64,000 nucleotides of DNA. Source: Eutreptiella sp. 'Long Island Sound 2002' (Eukaryota; Euglenozoa; Euglenophyceae; Eutreptiales; Eutreptiaceae). Positions 43,925 through 55,484 of this stretch are shown here, one piece after another (the stretch's first letter is position 1; each line of letters begins with the position of its first letter). The position numbers were made by a program, and so were the translations under genes. The notes under the pieces are model-generated. The model had not been told where the DNA came from. It worked only from the letters and a program-made list of their open reading frames with translations, and searched no databases. Where the stretch lies: the NCBI GenBank assembly GCA_964036045.1, contig OZ038389.1:42965119-43029118 (forward strand), read 5' to 3'.

Positions 43925-46119
43925 CTACTTGTCTTGCGGAGGGAGTGGCTTGGCGGCCATCGTCAACGCAAGTCCACAGGATTTGGCCATGTTGGCAAGG
44001 TTCTCTTGAAGCTTGAGGAACCTCCTTCTCTTTCGATTGCTTGGTCCCTCTTCCCCTTCAGCGGGCTCAGGCAAGGGAATCGTGCCAGCTGGCGGTGTTG
44101 CTTGGCTTGGTTGTCCTTTGCCGGACTCCCCTTTGCCACCTTTCTCTCCGTTGCCTTTGCCGTTCCCACCGCCGTTGCCTTCCCCTTTTCCGTCGCTCTT
44201 GCCTTTTCCTTTACCAGGAGCTTCTCCTTGTTTCTTGGCTGCAGCGCGGGCCTTCCTCTCGTCAGCTTGTTTCGTCCAGCATTCGTCACGGGCATGATTC
44301 TTTTTTCCACAATACTCGCACCACACAATGGTCTGGAATTGAGGCGGTTGCCACACCCACTTACCTTGTTCTCTGCGACCGCCTCCAAGACCGCTACCTT
44401 TACCACGGGCTCTTCCTTTGCCTTTGCCTCCGTTGCCTTTTTGTCCTTCCGACCAGTATAAGTCTTGGATTTCTTCGTCTTGGCCAACTTCGGGAGGTGG
44501 TTCCTGGTTTCGATCTTTGTTCTTGTTCCCTCCTTTCAGGAAACTAAGTTGTGCTTCGCGTTCACCTTCAACATGTAGGTCCGATATACGTTCGAGAGCA
44601 AGTTCTTCAAGCAAATCGGCCAAGTCTTGGTAGGTGTGCGTTTTTGCCTTCCTTTCCACGGTCCACCGACATTCGGTCCAAGTCTTCTTCTGGATCTTTC
44701 GGGTCAGCAACAGCAGTTTCTCGGTTTCGGACATAGGGATCTTCAACTGGATCATAAGGTTTTTGAGCTTCTGCAGTAATGGACGAACATCGGCGGGAGT
44801 TGGGAGTTCTTTGAGTTTTTGCACTTTCTTCTAAGGCTCCGCGAATAGATGCATTGGTCTCGAAGTGAGGGAAGGCAGACTGCAACTGCTTCAGGAAGTG
44901 TACCCACGACTCCGACGTGGTTAGGATGTCGTCTACCACTCCTCGAAGCCATTCGTTCTTGCAGCCTGTCACGATCAAATCGGCGCGTGTCATCTCATCT
45001 GCAGCTTTCTGTCCCGTCATTCTCAGGTACCTCACGAAATCACGCGCGTACAGATCGAGACGTATCTCCAGCTTCCCTTTCCCTGTGCCCTTCGTACCAC
45101 TCCCTGAATCTTTGCTGTCGTTGAGGTCCCTGTCCTCCACCTTGGAAGGTGAAACGGCGAGTAGCGCAAGCGCCGTTAGCCCATGTTTGTCACGCGCTTC
45201 CTGCAAGCTACTCACCTTGATCTTCACAGCGAACTCGTCCGGCAGGTACGACTCCTTGATCCTCGGGAGGAAGGGTGAAATACCTTTTTTGGTGATCGTC
45301 TAACAGGTGGAGTCCTGTTACCTTGGAAAGGGCAGAAATGTTCAGATCACTTTGGATGCGACTTTTTCCAGACTCCTCCAACTCGTCCAAACGTCGGGAG
45401 ATTTTCTTTTGTTCTTCCATCATTTTCGACAAAGACTCTTGGACTTCTGTCGCACAACTCAGCTTCGAGGTCGTGGACATAGCCGATGTACCTTTACTGG
45501 TTTTCGACCTTTTTGTTTTTGTCGAGCGAGAAGTGTGAGAAGTTGTCGAGGAGGTCGGAGGTGAGGAAGGTGGTCCTGGTTCTCCAAACTTGAACTCACC
45601 TAAGTCATGCTTCTTCCCTTTTGACTTCTCGGACTCTCTTGTTCTTGACTCTCTATCCTCATCCTTCCTCTCGTCCACTCTCCTTGACTCAATCCTAGTC
45701 ATCATGGTCCTAAACCACTCCAGCTTACCGTCGCTCGCTAGTTCCCTCGCAAAGTCAACTGCTTGCTTCCATTCCTCAGGTCCCCCTACGCTGCCGTCTT
45801 CATGCTTGGCGTCGTCCCCGTCGACGCTTTCGTGCCTTTCACCTCGAGCGTCTTCGCGCATGGGTTCGTGTTCGCGAGCGTCTTCGCACACCTTTGTTTC
45901 TGCGCTTGGACTCAACGCATCTCGCACCTCTACCTCTGGATTAGGGTTGAGACTTTAGGGCGTCGGGCATTTTGAGGATGTGGGTTTAGACTCAAGGGCT
46001 TGCTTTAATTCTCGCCTGTATTCTTTGACACACTCTGAGGTGGTCTCAAGGGTCTCATCTGTGGATGACGTTATAGGAGTGTCTTTTTCTTTCGCCTCAG
46101 TTGTTGTTGGGGGGTCCAT
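43925..46119 (-). pseudogene. G3 gag (stop and two frameshifts)
   Basis: ATG at 46119, 127 nt inside the PBS, is a conventional position, unlike G1. An in-frame TAA lies about 54 codons in. The frame then runs to about 45210, shifts to the 45227-44607 frame, and shifts again to 44824-43925. It contains a charged Ser/Lys/Glu-rich N-terminus, a capsid-like middle (KLEIRLDLYARDFVRYLRM) and a true CCHC knuckle (CEYCGKKNHARDEC) at about 44.30 kb. A long Gly/Lys-rich tail and a C-terminal NRKRRRFLKLQENL segment follow. The gag stop is TAG followed by GGAGGC. Confidence 0.8.
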
Positions 46120-46245
46120 GTCACTTGTGTTGTTTATTACAGCTCAGATTCAAACAGGCAGAACTGTTCACAGAACTGACAAAACAGACAGACACAGACG
46201 GAATCAGGCACCTTTGTATAGGTGACACCTTCAGAATCGTTCGCG

Positions 46246-46255
46246 TCTGCTACCA
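46246..46255 (-). promoter_or_regulatory. G3 primer binding site
   Basis: TGGTAGCAGA on the minus strand, the first 10 nt of the same initiator-tRNA-Met type PBS used by G1; position 11 differs. Confidence 0.7.
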
Positions 46256-46400
46256 CTAAGATTTTGGCTGTAACCAGCAACCCCTTAGAAAGCACTGCAC
46301 CTTGAACTGATTCATTTCATAAACACTGAGGCTGTACAACACGGAGTATGTCACGGACCACTGACTTATATACACTCGCTGTTTACTATTCACTTCGTTT
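46256..46400 (-). repeat. G3 5' LTR, inner part, with TATA box
   Basis: Sequence immediately 5' of the PBS must be the LTR end. TATATAA on the minus strand at 46366-46372 is about 110 nt upstream of the PBS and is a plausible promoter. The outer LTR end was not located because the 3' LTR is missing. Confidence 0.5.
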
Positions 46401-49400
46401 ACTTTACGACGTCTTGCTTGTTCGTGTTCTCTATTGCCCTTTGCTTGTTATTTGTGATGTGCACATGTGACCACCATGGGTATTTCCTACCGAGAGCAAA
46501 AATGGTGAATAGCGCCAAAAGCCCATAAAAGCACCCACGCCAAGTGGGGCGCATAGCTCGATACTATAAAACATTGGTAAAAAGCGACTCAAAACAGCCT
46601 TAGAAAAACAGGGTTGCATGATACAGAATTAGTATAAATGATCATCAGAATTGTGATCATCATGCATCAGCACATGACATGCATGTCAGCAAAATGACAT
46701 CAATGTTCACAACTTGTCAAAACCTTTTTAACCTGTGGAGCTGGATTGTGGGTCCCTGTCACTATGAGATTCAATTGTTCATGTGTCAGTTTTTATACAT
46801 GATTGTTTTCTCGCCATGCGTGTCGTTGCTGCCAAATCTGTATTCCGTTTTTCTTTGGATTGCTTTTGCGAATCTTCATAGTTTTCCAGAAATAACACTC
46901 ACTGAAAAAAGTGCATAAGCAGATTGTGTACCAATCCTGTTTAGAACCCCCCCCTCCCCGCACCCAATACCCAAATAGGGTGAAAAACTCATAAATAAGG
47001 CCTAAAACATGCCTTAAATATCTTGGATGGTCATTTTAGATGATTAAAAATAAGGTTCCAAAACTTCCATTTTGTTAAACATATTTTGTTGTCACTCTAA
47101 AATAATATTTACGGAGACAAAATTCCTTCAAAGTCGTTTTATTTTGGACAAACAAAAGTTTGAAGAAGTTTTATTTAAACGGGTATGACTTGAAACATAT
47201 TTTTAGGACATTGCATATCAATACGTATTGTGATAGCTTTGCGAAGCACACTTGCGGGTGAAATAATGTTTTGCTATGCACTTTTTAGGGAAGCACTTTC
47301 CGAAGCAAAGCGCTTCGTTTGTCAAAATCGTTTTGGAAAACAGTTTCACTGGGGAGGTGTTTTGTGAAACACTTTTTCTAGAGTGCTAAATTGACTCCTA
47401 GTACCGCAAGAAAAATGTCTTGATTTTTATTGTTTTTGGCACACAAAACCCTTACCCGGTCACAAACATGCTTCGCAAGAGTAATATAATGGGTTATAAT
47501 GGGTTTGAAAATATTCGCCAAGACGTCATGAAAGAACCAAAAGCAATTGGCCAAACTCTAAGAGCTTTTGGTCACAAGCATTTTGCTTCGCGTAAGCGCA
47601 CTTCGCAAAATGTTTACGTTAAACCAAAAGTGCTTAGAGCTTCGCCACTCAAAATTAGCATGTCGTGCAATAATTCTTGGTTATGTATAGTTGTAAAAGT
47701 AATCCGATAACTTTTGTTTTTACCAAAGTGAACTTTGTGGTTTGGTTTTTTTTGGTACATTTTCTTAGCAACAAATAAGAAATCTGCATTTAGCCATTAG
47801 AAAGCAAATCGCAAAATATTTTCCGCGTGCCAAATGCACTTCGCAACAATATAATGGAGCGGCGTTGCAAAGGCATCACCAAAACCAATAGGCACTTGGC
47901 AAAACGGAAAGCACTTTTGTTCATCGCAAAGGTTTCGCAAAGGGCTTACGCTACATTATGAAACCCTTACAATGAGCCAAAAGTGCTTTGCTTTTTGTCA
48001 AAGAGTTTTGTTTCTATAATGCTTGCAAAGTGTTCCCATAATAATTTCATTACCTTTTCACTTCCCAACTCCACAGCGGTGTTGCAACCTTCCATCAGGC
48101 TTCGTTGTTGCTTGGTGGGCATTCTACATGTACATTGATAGGCATCAATTGATGGGACCGGCCAACACGTAATGTGTACACAATTAAGTACAACGTTCAA
48201 ATTGATGCATTGCTGACAAGCAAGGGCTCGTGGTGCCGACCCATTTGTTAAACCACATTTACCCGACGTAAACTATGCCACCTCATTTCTTTTGGACAAA
48301 AAGCTGTCAGAAAGGTTGCCCATTCAACAATTATCAGTGGGTGGAAATGGTTTGCTTTCTAACAAATGGTAATTGTTAGTGTTTCGTGGTTGTGACATTT
48401 GTTGCGCCCATAAATTCTTTCAACGGCCGCATCAATGGGTTCTGAAAAATGCGGTGGAGCTTAAACCCCATACTTTAAATACTGTTTACTGGCATTAAAA
48501 CCTATCCTCTCCATCACCTCTGTTTCTATTATGATGCCGTTTTTTTTCAAAAATGGTCAACAGAAAAAACAGAATTTGAGGCCATTACTCTTGCAAAATT
48601 AAGATCACTTCTCACAATGTATCTTGTCATGCGGCCACCGCAACAGTGTAGTGGAGGGCGGTTATGTTGACCATCTGCAATGCAACTTTCCAGTCACGCT
48701 CCTGTATGTGTACCAACGGTGCCCGGAAAAAATTTGGGTGCAAAGCAGCATGCTTGAAGCTGCAGGTGAAAAGTAACCAAATTTTGCAGAACTTGAACAA
48801 ATAGCAAACTCCAAAACCAAATGCACCAGCATCCAACTCCATACAACCTATCAAAATAAGCACAACAGGATCACGTCATGGGTTGTCATGTTGCTACTCT
48901 TTCTCATCACATTTTTGCTTCCGCTCCTATTGCAAAGAATCCGCAGTACTCTTGATTGCCTCCTTGTTCCACTTAGGTTCTTGGATTGTGTTGTGCCCTC
49001 CTCAGTGCGTTCAGCAGCAGACATCAGAAAACAAAAAGAAGAAGACAATGTTGTGTCAAAACACAGCACAACAAAAGGAAAAAAAGAAACAACTCTTGGC
49101 CCCTGCCCTGTCAAGCGCACCGCATATTGCAAATTCCACGAATTGAACCTGATTCCTACCTATCACAAATGCAGCATTTGACTACTACAATACGTGCCAT
49201 GGCTAACAAATGAGTCTGACAAATGAGTGCTCAAGGTTGGGTTTGATTTTTTGGTCTGATATTTTTTCCAAAAAATACCAACCCAATTGGCGGTATGCCG
49301 CGGCATGCTTCAAAACCTTCACCAACGGGCCCGAAAAAAACAGCACAATGCAGCATGCTTCAAGTGCTAGTGCTGTTGCAAAATGTGCATATGGACTGGC

Positions 49401-49490
49401 AACAAAAAAAATCAAAACTAACCATCAATGAGTAAAGTAAAAAAAGAATCTCTGCACTGCGCGTGCACTGTGTGCTACTTTTAGCCTATA
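46401..49490. other. AT-rich spacer
   Basis: No convincing gene; the open frames are short and in AT-rich, low-information sequence. 47220-48000 is dense in short complementary words (CTTCGCAAA/TTTGCGAAG, AAGTGCTT/AAGCACTT). Inverted ATGATCA words lie near 46637-46662. Confidence 0.5.
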
Positions 49491-50078
49491 TTCCCCCCCG
49501 AAGAGCCCCTAGGCACGGCCCTTCGAAACACCCTTACAATTACGCAACCCAAACTGGACTGGAGGGGACCTTGAGGGGGATCTTACCGGTTCTTGTGGCA
49601 TGGTGAAGGACCAAGTGCCTTTGGGGGGGAACTTGACTGTGTGTTGGGCAGCGGAGATGGAGGGCAGTCAGGTGGCGAGTCTAAACTTGGGACGGCAAAG
49701 GAGATGGACTCCTCTTGCATTGCCGATTCACCACTCTCAACCCATCTTGGTAGTATTCCAAGTGGAGGAGTCCGTCTTCAGCCATCCCAACCTCCGTGGC
49801 ACGAGGTCGCAGGCCATTGGAGCTATCCCCAATACAAAAATGGGCCTGAGAAATGAGGAGTGAAGTATGATGTCCCGTAGCAGGCACCCTCAAAATGTAT
49901 CACCACATCAATCAACCGAGAAAAAGAGTAGATGTGGTGGAAATGGGTTAAAAATATGTGCAAAAAAGTAGAAATGGGTGAAACAGAGTGAACATCCAAA
50001 AATGCCAGATCCCCAATGCATCAAAACCTACTACCAAACAACAATAATGCTCAAAGTACCACAAGGTATGGGTTTCTA

Positions 50079-50402
50079 CTACGGCCAGCCGCCCAAATAG
50101 TTGCACTGCGCGCGCACTGCGTTTAAGGCACCCCCAAGTGGTTGGTGATGTGGAGGCAGGCCCATTAAGCACTTTGGGCAAACCAAATACTCATGACTTC
50201 TTCGTGAACAGCATAGCAACCCTTGAATGCGACTTTTCAGTGCCTTCACCCTCAAACGCTGAAATACTGGATCAATGCCCTTTGCTTCATTCACAGCATT
50301 TTTAACCTGGGATTGCGCAATCACTGTCATGGCCACACGGCCAGCCAACATTCCCTGAATTGGAAACCTTGCACTGTCCATGTCCTTCACATATGATGGC
50401 AA
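50079..50402 (-). CDS. Exon-like segment of an unidentified minus-strand gene
   Basis: A strong 3' splice site (pyrimidine-rich ...GTTGTTTTGCAG, minus strand) precedes 50402. The frame then reads like protein (SYVKDMDSARFPIQGMLAG, NAVNEAKGIDPVFQRLRV, EYLVCPKCLMG) until 50079. The true end could be an earlier donor such as CAG/GTTAAA. No domain is recognised. A competing plus-strand reading exists just to the right (about 50440-50620, ending at a GTGAGT donor). Strand and boundaries are uncertain. Confidence 0.3.
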   Translation of the reverse strand: MPSYVKDMDSARFPIQGMLAGRVAMTVIAQSQVKNAVNEAKGIDPVFQRLRVKALKSRIQGLLCCSRRSHEYLVCPKCLMGLPPHHQPLGGALNAVRAQCNYLGGWP

Positions 50403-50622
50403 CTGCAAAACAACACAGCAAGGAGCAAGGAGCAAAACGACCAGCAATCTAAAAGAAAATCTCTTGGAAGCTTGCAGAACAGCACTAGGAGCTGTTCAGT
50501 CGGAAGTTGAATGGAAATACATAGACAATGCCCTGATGCCCCTGAAAGTGGTGGCACAGTGGGACCCTGGTTTGGTCTGGCGACCAAATTTGCTGAAATT
50601 TGTGAGTGTTTTGAGTGTGTGA

Positions 50623-52058
50623 GCATTGAGTGCCCACCTGAGATCTGACTCCTGGTCAATAAATGAGCAAGGCAGCAGCAGCAGGACACTGAGTCACCAC
50701 AGGTACAGCAAGAAGACCGAATGCAGTGCAGAAGAATGCATTAGGATTTGTGGTGAAACAGGTTGTTACATAGGTGAAGGTTATGGATAGGCAATAAAGG
50801 CGAGTGGATAATCTGGTCCAGGTCCAGAGTGCCATCCTATGGGCACTAACACACACCAATATACAGCTGAATGGACCCTGGTCACCTAAATTGCGAAATA
50901 TGACATTTGTTGAGTAGAACCAGGATTTTGAGGCCACATTTAGGTGGTTTTTTTCCTCAAGCCCACCCACCTAGCCCCGTCTGCCCCACCCTTCAACAAA
51001 TGAGAGGCAATTAATGATGCTGCCATGCTGCACTCCATTGGGTGTTAAGTCACACGGCCCAATTCATCTTACATGGCTCATGATCTGAAAGCACTTCGAA
51101 CTCAATAACTCCAATGGACGTGTCCTCCCCGACGAGAAGAAAGCGGTCGGCTGGCGGGTGCCCAACCGCCCTTCTACAAGTAGCTCTCGCCCCCTTCCAA
51201 ATTGTCGCACTGGGATTGTTTAGATCCTCGGTTTTTTGGGACTGAACAACAAAGATCTGCTGCTTCACATTTCACAGGCATAACAGCGTCCATGACTGTT
51301 GTGGCCACCATGCGCCAGCTGGAACACAGCCTGTGCCTGTCCGGCCCGCCCTCAATTGGGTCACTGTTCAATAGCAGATGCTGCAGTGTGGTGATAGGTC
51401 CGTGGTTCCAGCTTTGGCTCGGGCTTGGGCTGGGGGTACAGGTGGGGCGCAAGCTACTAGAGCTCGGGCTCAGGTAATGGTGAAGGCTAGGGCTAGGGCT
51501 ACAGCGAGTAATAGCGAGGACAGGGATGAGGCTAGAGCGGCATGAAGCTAGAGCTGAAGCGCTGGGGCTGGGGATTGGGCTGGACCTGGGTTTGGGTCTT
51601 GAATTGGTTGTGCTGAGTGAGTGTGCGATGCAATGCAAAACCAACTTGGTGGCATTTGGCTCAAATGCCACAAAACCTTGCAACATCGCACAGTAAATGC
51701 CCATGCCAACACATGCCGCTCTCACAATATGGAATCTAGGCCAATGACCAGGCACTGCGGTAACGCCAGACAAAATGGTACACGTTGCAGAGCCATTTGT
51801 AGAATTGTGTGCCTCTGAGAGTGAGCTAAAGTTTCGGTAGAGCTTTTTGGGGGATGAAGAGAACCCCCAGCCCCATCTCAGAGGCGGACCTCCACGCGAT
51901 GATAGTTTACACCACACAGTTTGTACAGTGCATGGGGTTTACTGCAGATTGGGGGGTACCATGTGTCCTTTGGAACCAACCAACCAGTTGCAGTTGCAGT
52001 GGATGATGATTAACAGGTGATGAACAGGTCCTCAACCATAAACCAGACCTGCTGTTGA

Positions 52059-52061
<3 letters not shown>
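50623..52061. other. Possible exons and repeat-filled intron, unresolved
   Basis: Minus-strand stretches near 51900-51640 and 51400-51053 look protein-like (for example RFLLVGEDTSIGVIEFEVL, ending at a TGA at 51050). They are separated by GGGCTAGGGCT-type low-complexity DNA at 51410-51600 that resembles an intron. No domain is recognised. Confidence 0.25.

Positions 52062-52106
<45 letters not shown>
52062..52106. repeat. CTG/CAG triplet microsatellite
   Basis: About 15 consecutive TGC/CTG units, then CCGCCG. All three minus-strand frames would give Gln, Ser or Ala runs. No flanking gene could be established. Confidence 0.9.
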
Positions 52107-52107
<1 letters not shown>

Positions 52108-52997
52108 GCCGCCCTGCCCCTCCGCCGCTGCTGTTGTTGTGTGAACAACAACAGGATGCCGTTTGTGGTGCCTTTTTCTGTCACTTTGCCCCACTCGGAT
52201 ATGAGCTGCCAGCGATTTACTGTTCTCTCTGATGGCTTCTCCCCCTCACAAAGGCACTGCAAACGGCTGCAGTGTTGGCTGGCCAGTCTGCAATCACGTT
52301 GATGCGGTTCCCATCCAAATAATGGGGGGCCGACGGAGGGGTAACCGTATGTGTTCCACCAACTCGGTATTGAGTCTCGTTGAGGCGAGGGTGTGGGGTC
52401 GAATGGCGGGCTTGTATGCACATGCCACCATTCCAGCAACATGTGGTGGACGTGCATGCATCGCGGACGTTTTTGTGCTGGGGAGGATCCTGGAAGGAGC
52501 CTTGAAGGAGGACTGAAGAAAAGAAACTGGCTGCCAGCTCTGATTGCGCTGAGCATTCGGGAGAACTGTAACTTCTAAAACTTGCATTTTCCGCAAAACT
52601 TGGGCGAAAAGCGCCTCAAAAAAGGGGTGTGGTATGACCAGCCCCTGTCTGCACCTCCCAACGAAGATTACCGCCCTTCAGCGTCGCAAATTGCCCCATT
52701 TGTCAAAAATGTCCTCTCGTTCACTAAAGACCCCGGGACGACCCACTGTCGCACATGCTAACCCCAGTCTGGGGGCGCGAATGGAGTCCCTGAGGGTATT
52801 ACAGTCTGATCAAAACACGGGCCAAATGAATTTACCAACAAATCAGATTGTTGTCTGCTCCAAAGAAGCAAATCAGTGGGGAGAGCCAACACACGCAGTC
52901 CTGTGAGGGTTGCTCTGTCAGTGCGCGCAAATGCACGGAATATGTCTGCAGTGGTCGTCGGATGAATCACACCGCGTTTCTTTGCTCAACTTTGCAG

Positions 52998-53222
52998 CAG
53001 CAACCGTTTGTTATTGGACTAAATGCCTTGGCCTTGCCCTGGAATGATATTAACCTGCGTAGAGAGTGGCGTCAGTGCTGGCACGGGACCAAAAGATGTT
53101 TTATAAATGGAGAAGAAATGGCCAAAGAATCGGGAACTTTTGAACTTCTGCATCTGAGAGCACGGAAAGCATTTCGTCGGCTGTTGATCACTGGGCGGGG
53201 CCAGACAGTAGGGGCCGATTGA
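52998..53222 (+). CDS. Putative terminal exon of an unidentified plus-strand gene
   Basis: A good 3' splice site (TTTCTTTGCTCAACTTTGCAG) ends at 52997. The frame from there runs 74 residues to TGA at 53222 and looks like protein (QQPFVIGLNALALPWNDINL, EMAKESGTFELLHLRARKAF). No family recognised. The opposite strand also carries a protein-like frame over 53332-53072, so the strand assignment is tentative. Confidence 0.35.
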   Translation, partial: QQPFVIGLNALALPWNDINLRREWRQCWHGTKRCFINGEEMAKESGTFELLHLRARKAFRRLLITGRGQTVGAD

Positions 53223-54043
53223 AAAATATATATTTGGGAGGGTACTAATCTCTTAAGGTCAAAGACTGCGTTGTACCAAGGGTCAGTTGGAGGGTTAGGG
53301 AAAATTCTTACCCTCCTGCCATCTCTTGGCAAGCCTAGTTAGGCACAGGGGATCATATTAAGGAGGGCATCTGGCTTTTTCGCTCAAGGGTGACATTGTC
53401 GTGCCCTACTAGTTCTTGAGGCTTGACGTGCTGATGGACCAGCGGACAAGAACCCCATTGCAGCTGCTGGCCTTCGGTGCTCGCTGGATTCAAAACCCAA
53501 GCAATCTGCACCGGGGACTCCATTATTTTCATAGTGCCAGCATATGATATCATTTAACACTACCCTTTGATCAAGCAACACAGGGTTGTGGACCTTAATA
53601 CTCGTGAATCCTCAGCACATGCAAGGTGCTCTTAGAAGCAGGGTGCCTCCACAGGTGGGTCGTGTCCTCCACCATTCAGGGCGTATCCACACGCAGGGTG
53701 TTCCACATGCAAGGCATATCTAACTTGACCGAACTATAAACAAGCACTTGGTTATATGTATTTGCTTGCTCATAATTTTTGCTTACATTCGGAACACCCC
53801 CTTTTTTCTCTGGAAAGATGGCTCTCCATGGCACCAATGACCCCCATTTCTTTTACTATGACATTGCAGCAGCCCGGGAGGAGGATGCAGTGGTTGTTGA
53901 TAATTTGTAGGAGGCTGCAACAGACGTTGGGGACAGGGTAGCATTAGCGCATAATCAAATGAAGGTGTAGAAGAATATGCGGTTGGGGATGACATGGGAT
54001 TTGATGATGATCAAGCTGTGTCTTGCGTGGTGGGCATCTTTTT
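53223..54043. other. Intergenic, nothing certain
   Basis: A short plus-strand start-like frame at 53819 (MALHGTNDPHFFYYDIAAAR) stops after 30 codons. It may be a transposon or gene remnant. Confidence 0.3.
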
Positions 54044-54271
54044 TCAGGAGTCGTCCACCAACACTTCTTCTATGATTTCGCCAGTAACCCGCGGCACCGG
54101 TTGCTCGGAGTCCATGCAGGTCAGCTCTCGTTGGGCATCTGCGTGCCAGTCGCTTTTGGCATAGACGTTAATCTTGTGCCCATCGCACAAGTTGTAGTCC
54201 AGTGGGTTCTTCTGGGGGTCCACTTCATGTCCATCAACCACAAACATAGTGTCCTCTGGGTCAACGCCCAT
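54044..54271 (-). CDS. Last exon of a SUMO-like (Rad60-SLD type) domain protein
   Basis: The exon begins after CCGCTGCAG on the minus strand and ends at TGA 54044-54046. It encodes the second half of a SUMO fold. MFVVDGHEVDPQ matches the F-x-DG-x-x-(I/V) strand, NPLDYNLCDG the P-x(5-7)-DG turn, and KINVYAK the last strand. A short acidic tail follows (GEIIEEVLVDDS) with no terminal di-glycine, so it is more like the non-conjugated SUMO-like domains of Rad60/Esc2/NIP45 than SUMO itself. It joins in phase 0 to the exon ending at 55485, which supplies the first half of the fold. Confidence 0.6.
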   Translation of the reverse strand: MGVDPEDTMFVVDGHEVDPQKNPLDYNLCDGHKINVYAKSDWHADAQRELTCMDSEQPVPRVTGEIIEEVLVDDS

Positions 54272-55484
54272 CTGCAGCGGTGGAAGAGGGCGTCAGAGTG
54301 CATAGCAGGGGATGGAGCAGAAGAAGACAGAAATATGGCACTGGGAAGGCCAACAGCGCTCTGTCGTTCATAGACGGGTGCCAGTCGGCAGTACGGGGGC
54401 AGGGATAGGGGGTGGGGGTCCCAGACCAGCCCTCATCCCCCCCGTCCCCCCCTCGTCATCCTGAAGTGATTGGGCCAGGGATGTGCTTGGCCAAAGGGGC
54501 AGGGGGGGGGAGGGGGGCGGATCTGGCGGACTCACCCTCCCCCAAGGCCGAACCACCCACCCACCCAAAACAAAAAAAAATTCCTCGAGGGAAAAACGAA
54601 AAGAGAGCCCAAAATGAGAGGTCCTTTTTTAGGTGCACAAGGCCCTTCTGCCCTCATACCCAACCCCCCATTGCCCCCCCCCCCCCCCGCCGTCCCGTAG
54701 GCGAAGCCCAAAGCACAGCCCCTCGATGGGGCAAAAGGATAGAATCGTCCTCCGTCGGAGCATGTTTTCGTTGTGTTGCCCGTACATTGGCCATGCCCTT
54801 GTCCTCTCATTGGGCTACTTATTGCCGCTGCAGCTGCGGTCTTCCTGCCTCGGGTCGTTGAAGAAGGCTTGGTACCCCGCAGCCCTGTTCATTGCCGGAC
54901 GGGGCTTTCGTTTCGCTCCTTCGGCGCGTGCCCTTCAGCCCATTCAAGTCTCAGGGCTGCCACGCGTTTTGAGTAGCACGCCAAACGCCCGCTGCCGACG
55001 GCTGCGGCCCATCCCCGTGTTTTCGTTTGCTCGTGTCCACTTCACTGGGCGGCACCCGAAGGAATCCCGAGGAGCATCCCCAAACAAACAGCCGCCGTAG
55101 CTGTGGTCTCTCGACGGGCTGGCAATCAACGGCGGTTGGCGATTCATCGGCGGCGGCAGTAGGCGGCTGCCCGATGGCAACCTGCGGTACACCCGACGGT
55201 ACACAACGTGTGTTGGGGGGGGGAGGGGGTCAGGGGCCTTTGGGAAACAAAGGCCCGGGGGCTAGACCGGCAGAGACGCTGCATTTGCAGTTGCGCGATC
55301 GACGGTGTGTCGGTCATTGCCCATCCATCGTCCCCCCAGCGCAAAGGCGGCGTAAAGCCGGGCGCCGACCTCTGCTCCGCGGCTTTCGGGGTACGGTCGG
55401 GGTCTGGCATCCCCCCACCCCCGACCCCGCGGCCGACCCTCAAGTGTGACAGCGCGTCGGCAACGGGCGGGTCGGGGCACACAC
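54272..55484 (-). other. Intron of the SUMO-like gene
   Basis: The donor AAG/GTGTGT at 55485/55484 and acceptor CTGCAG/A at 54272/54271 keep the frame. The intron contains C runs (54676-54689), A runs and G runs. Some other open stretches exist (about 54944-55110, minus) and could be an alternative exon. Confidence 0.45.

Larger units (their letters stand above)
4216..46400 (-). mobile_element. G3: decayed Ty3/gypsy element, interrupted by G1m
   Basis: The minus-strand order is LTR end and PBS (46246-46256), gag (46119 to 43925), protease, NPPF module, RT, and first half of RNase H (to 40919). The 35-kb G1m complex follows. The element then resumes at 5407 with the rest of RNase H and an integrase that is broken at about 4216. 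The right piece stops just after TLFQWQ and the left piece resumes shortly before LGVNRDGTL, which is the expected order for one RNase H domain. This is why I treat the pieces as one split element. Several stops and frameshifts make it non-autonomous. From memory the RNase H/integrase resembles elements abundant in dinoflagellate genomes; this is unchecked. Confidence 0.75.

Noticed and set aside
15431-43927. Reassigned stop codons (many ORFs joined by single in-frame stops)
   Set aside because: In-frame breaks include TAA, TAG and TGA, coexist with frameshifts, and fall opposite ordinary Lys or Glu codons in the sister copy. Decay explains them, except for the conserved gag-pol stop.
51174-51917. 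247-codon minus-strand ORF as a single gene
   Set aside because: Its middle is GGGCTAGGGCT-type low-complexity DNA; at best it is two exons around an intron.
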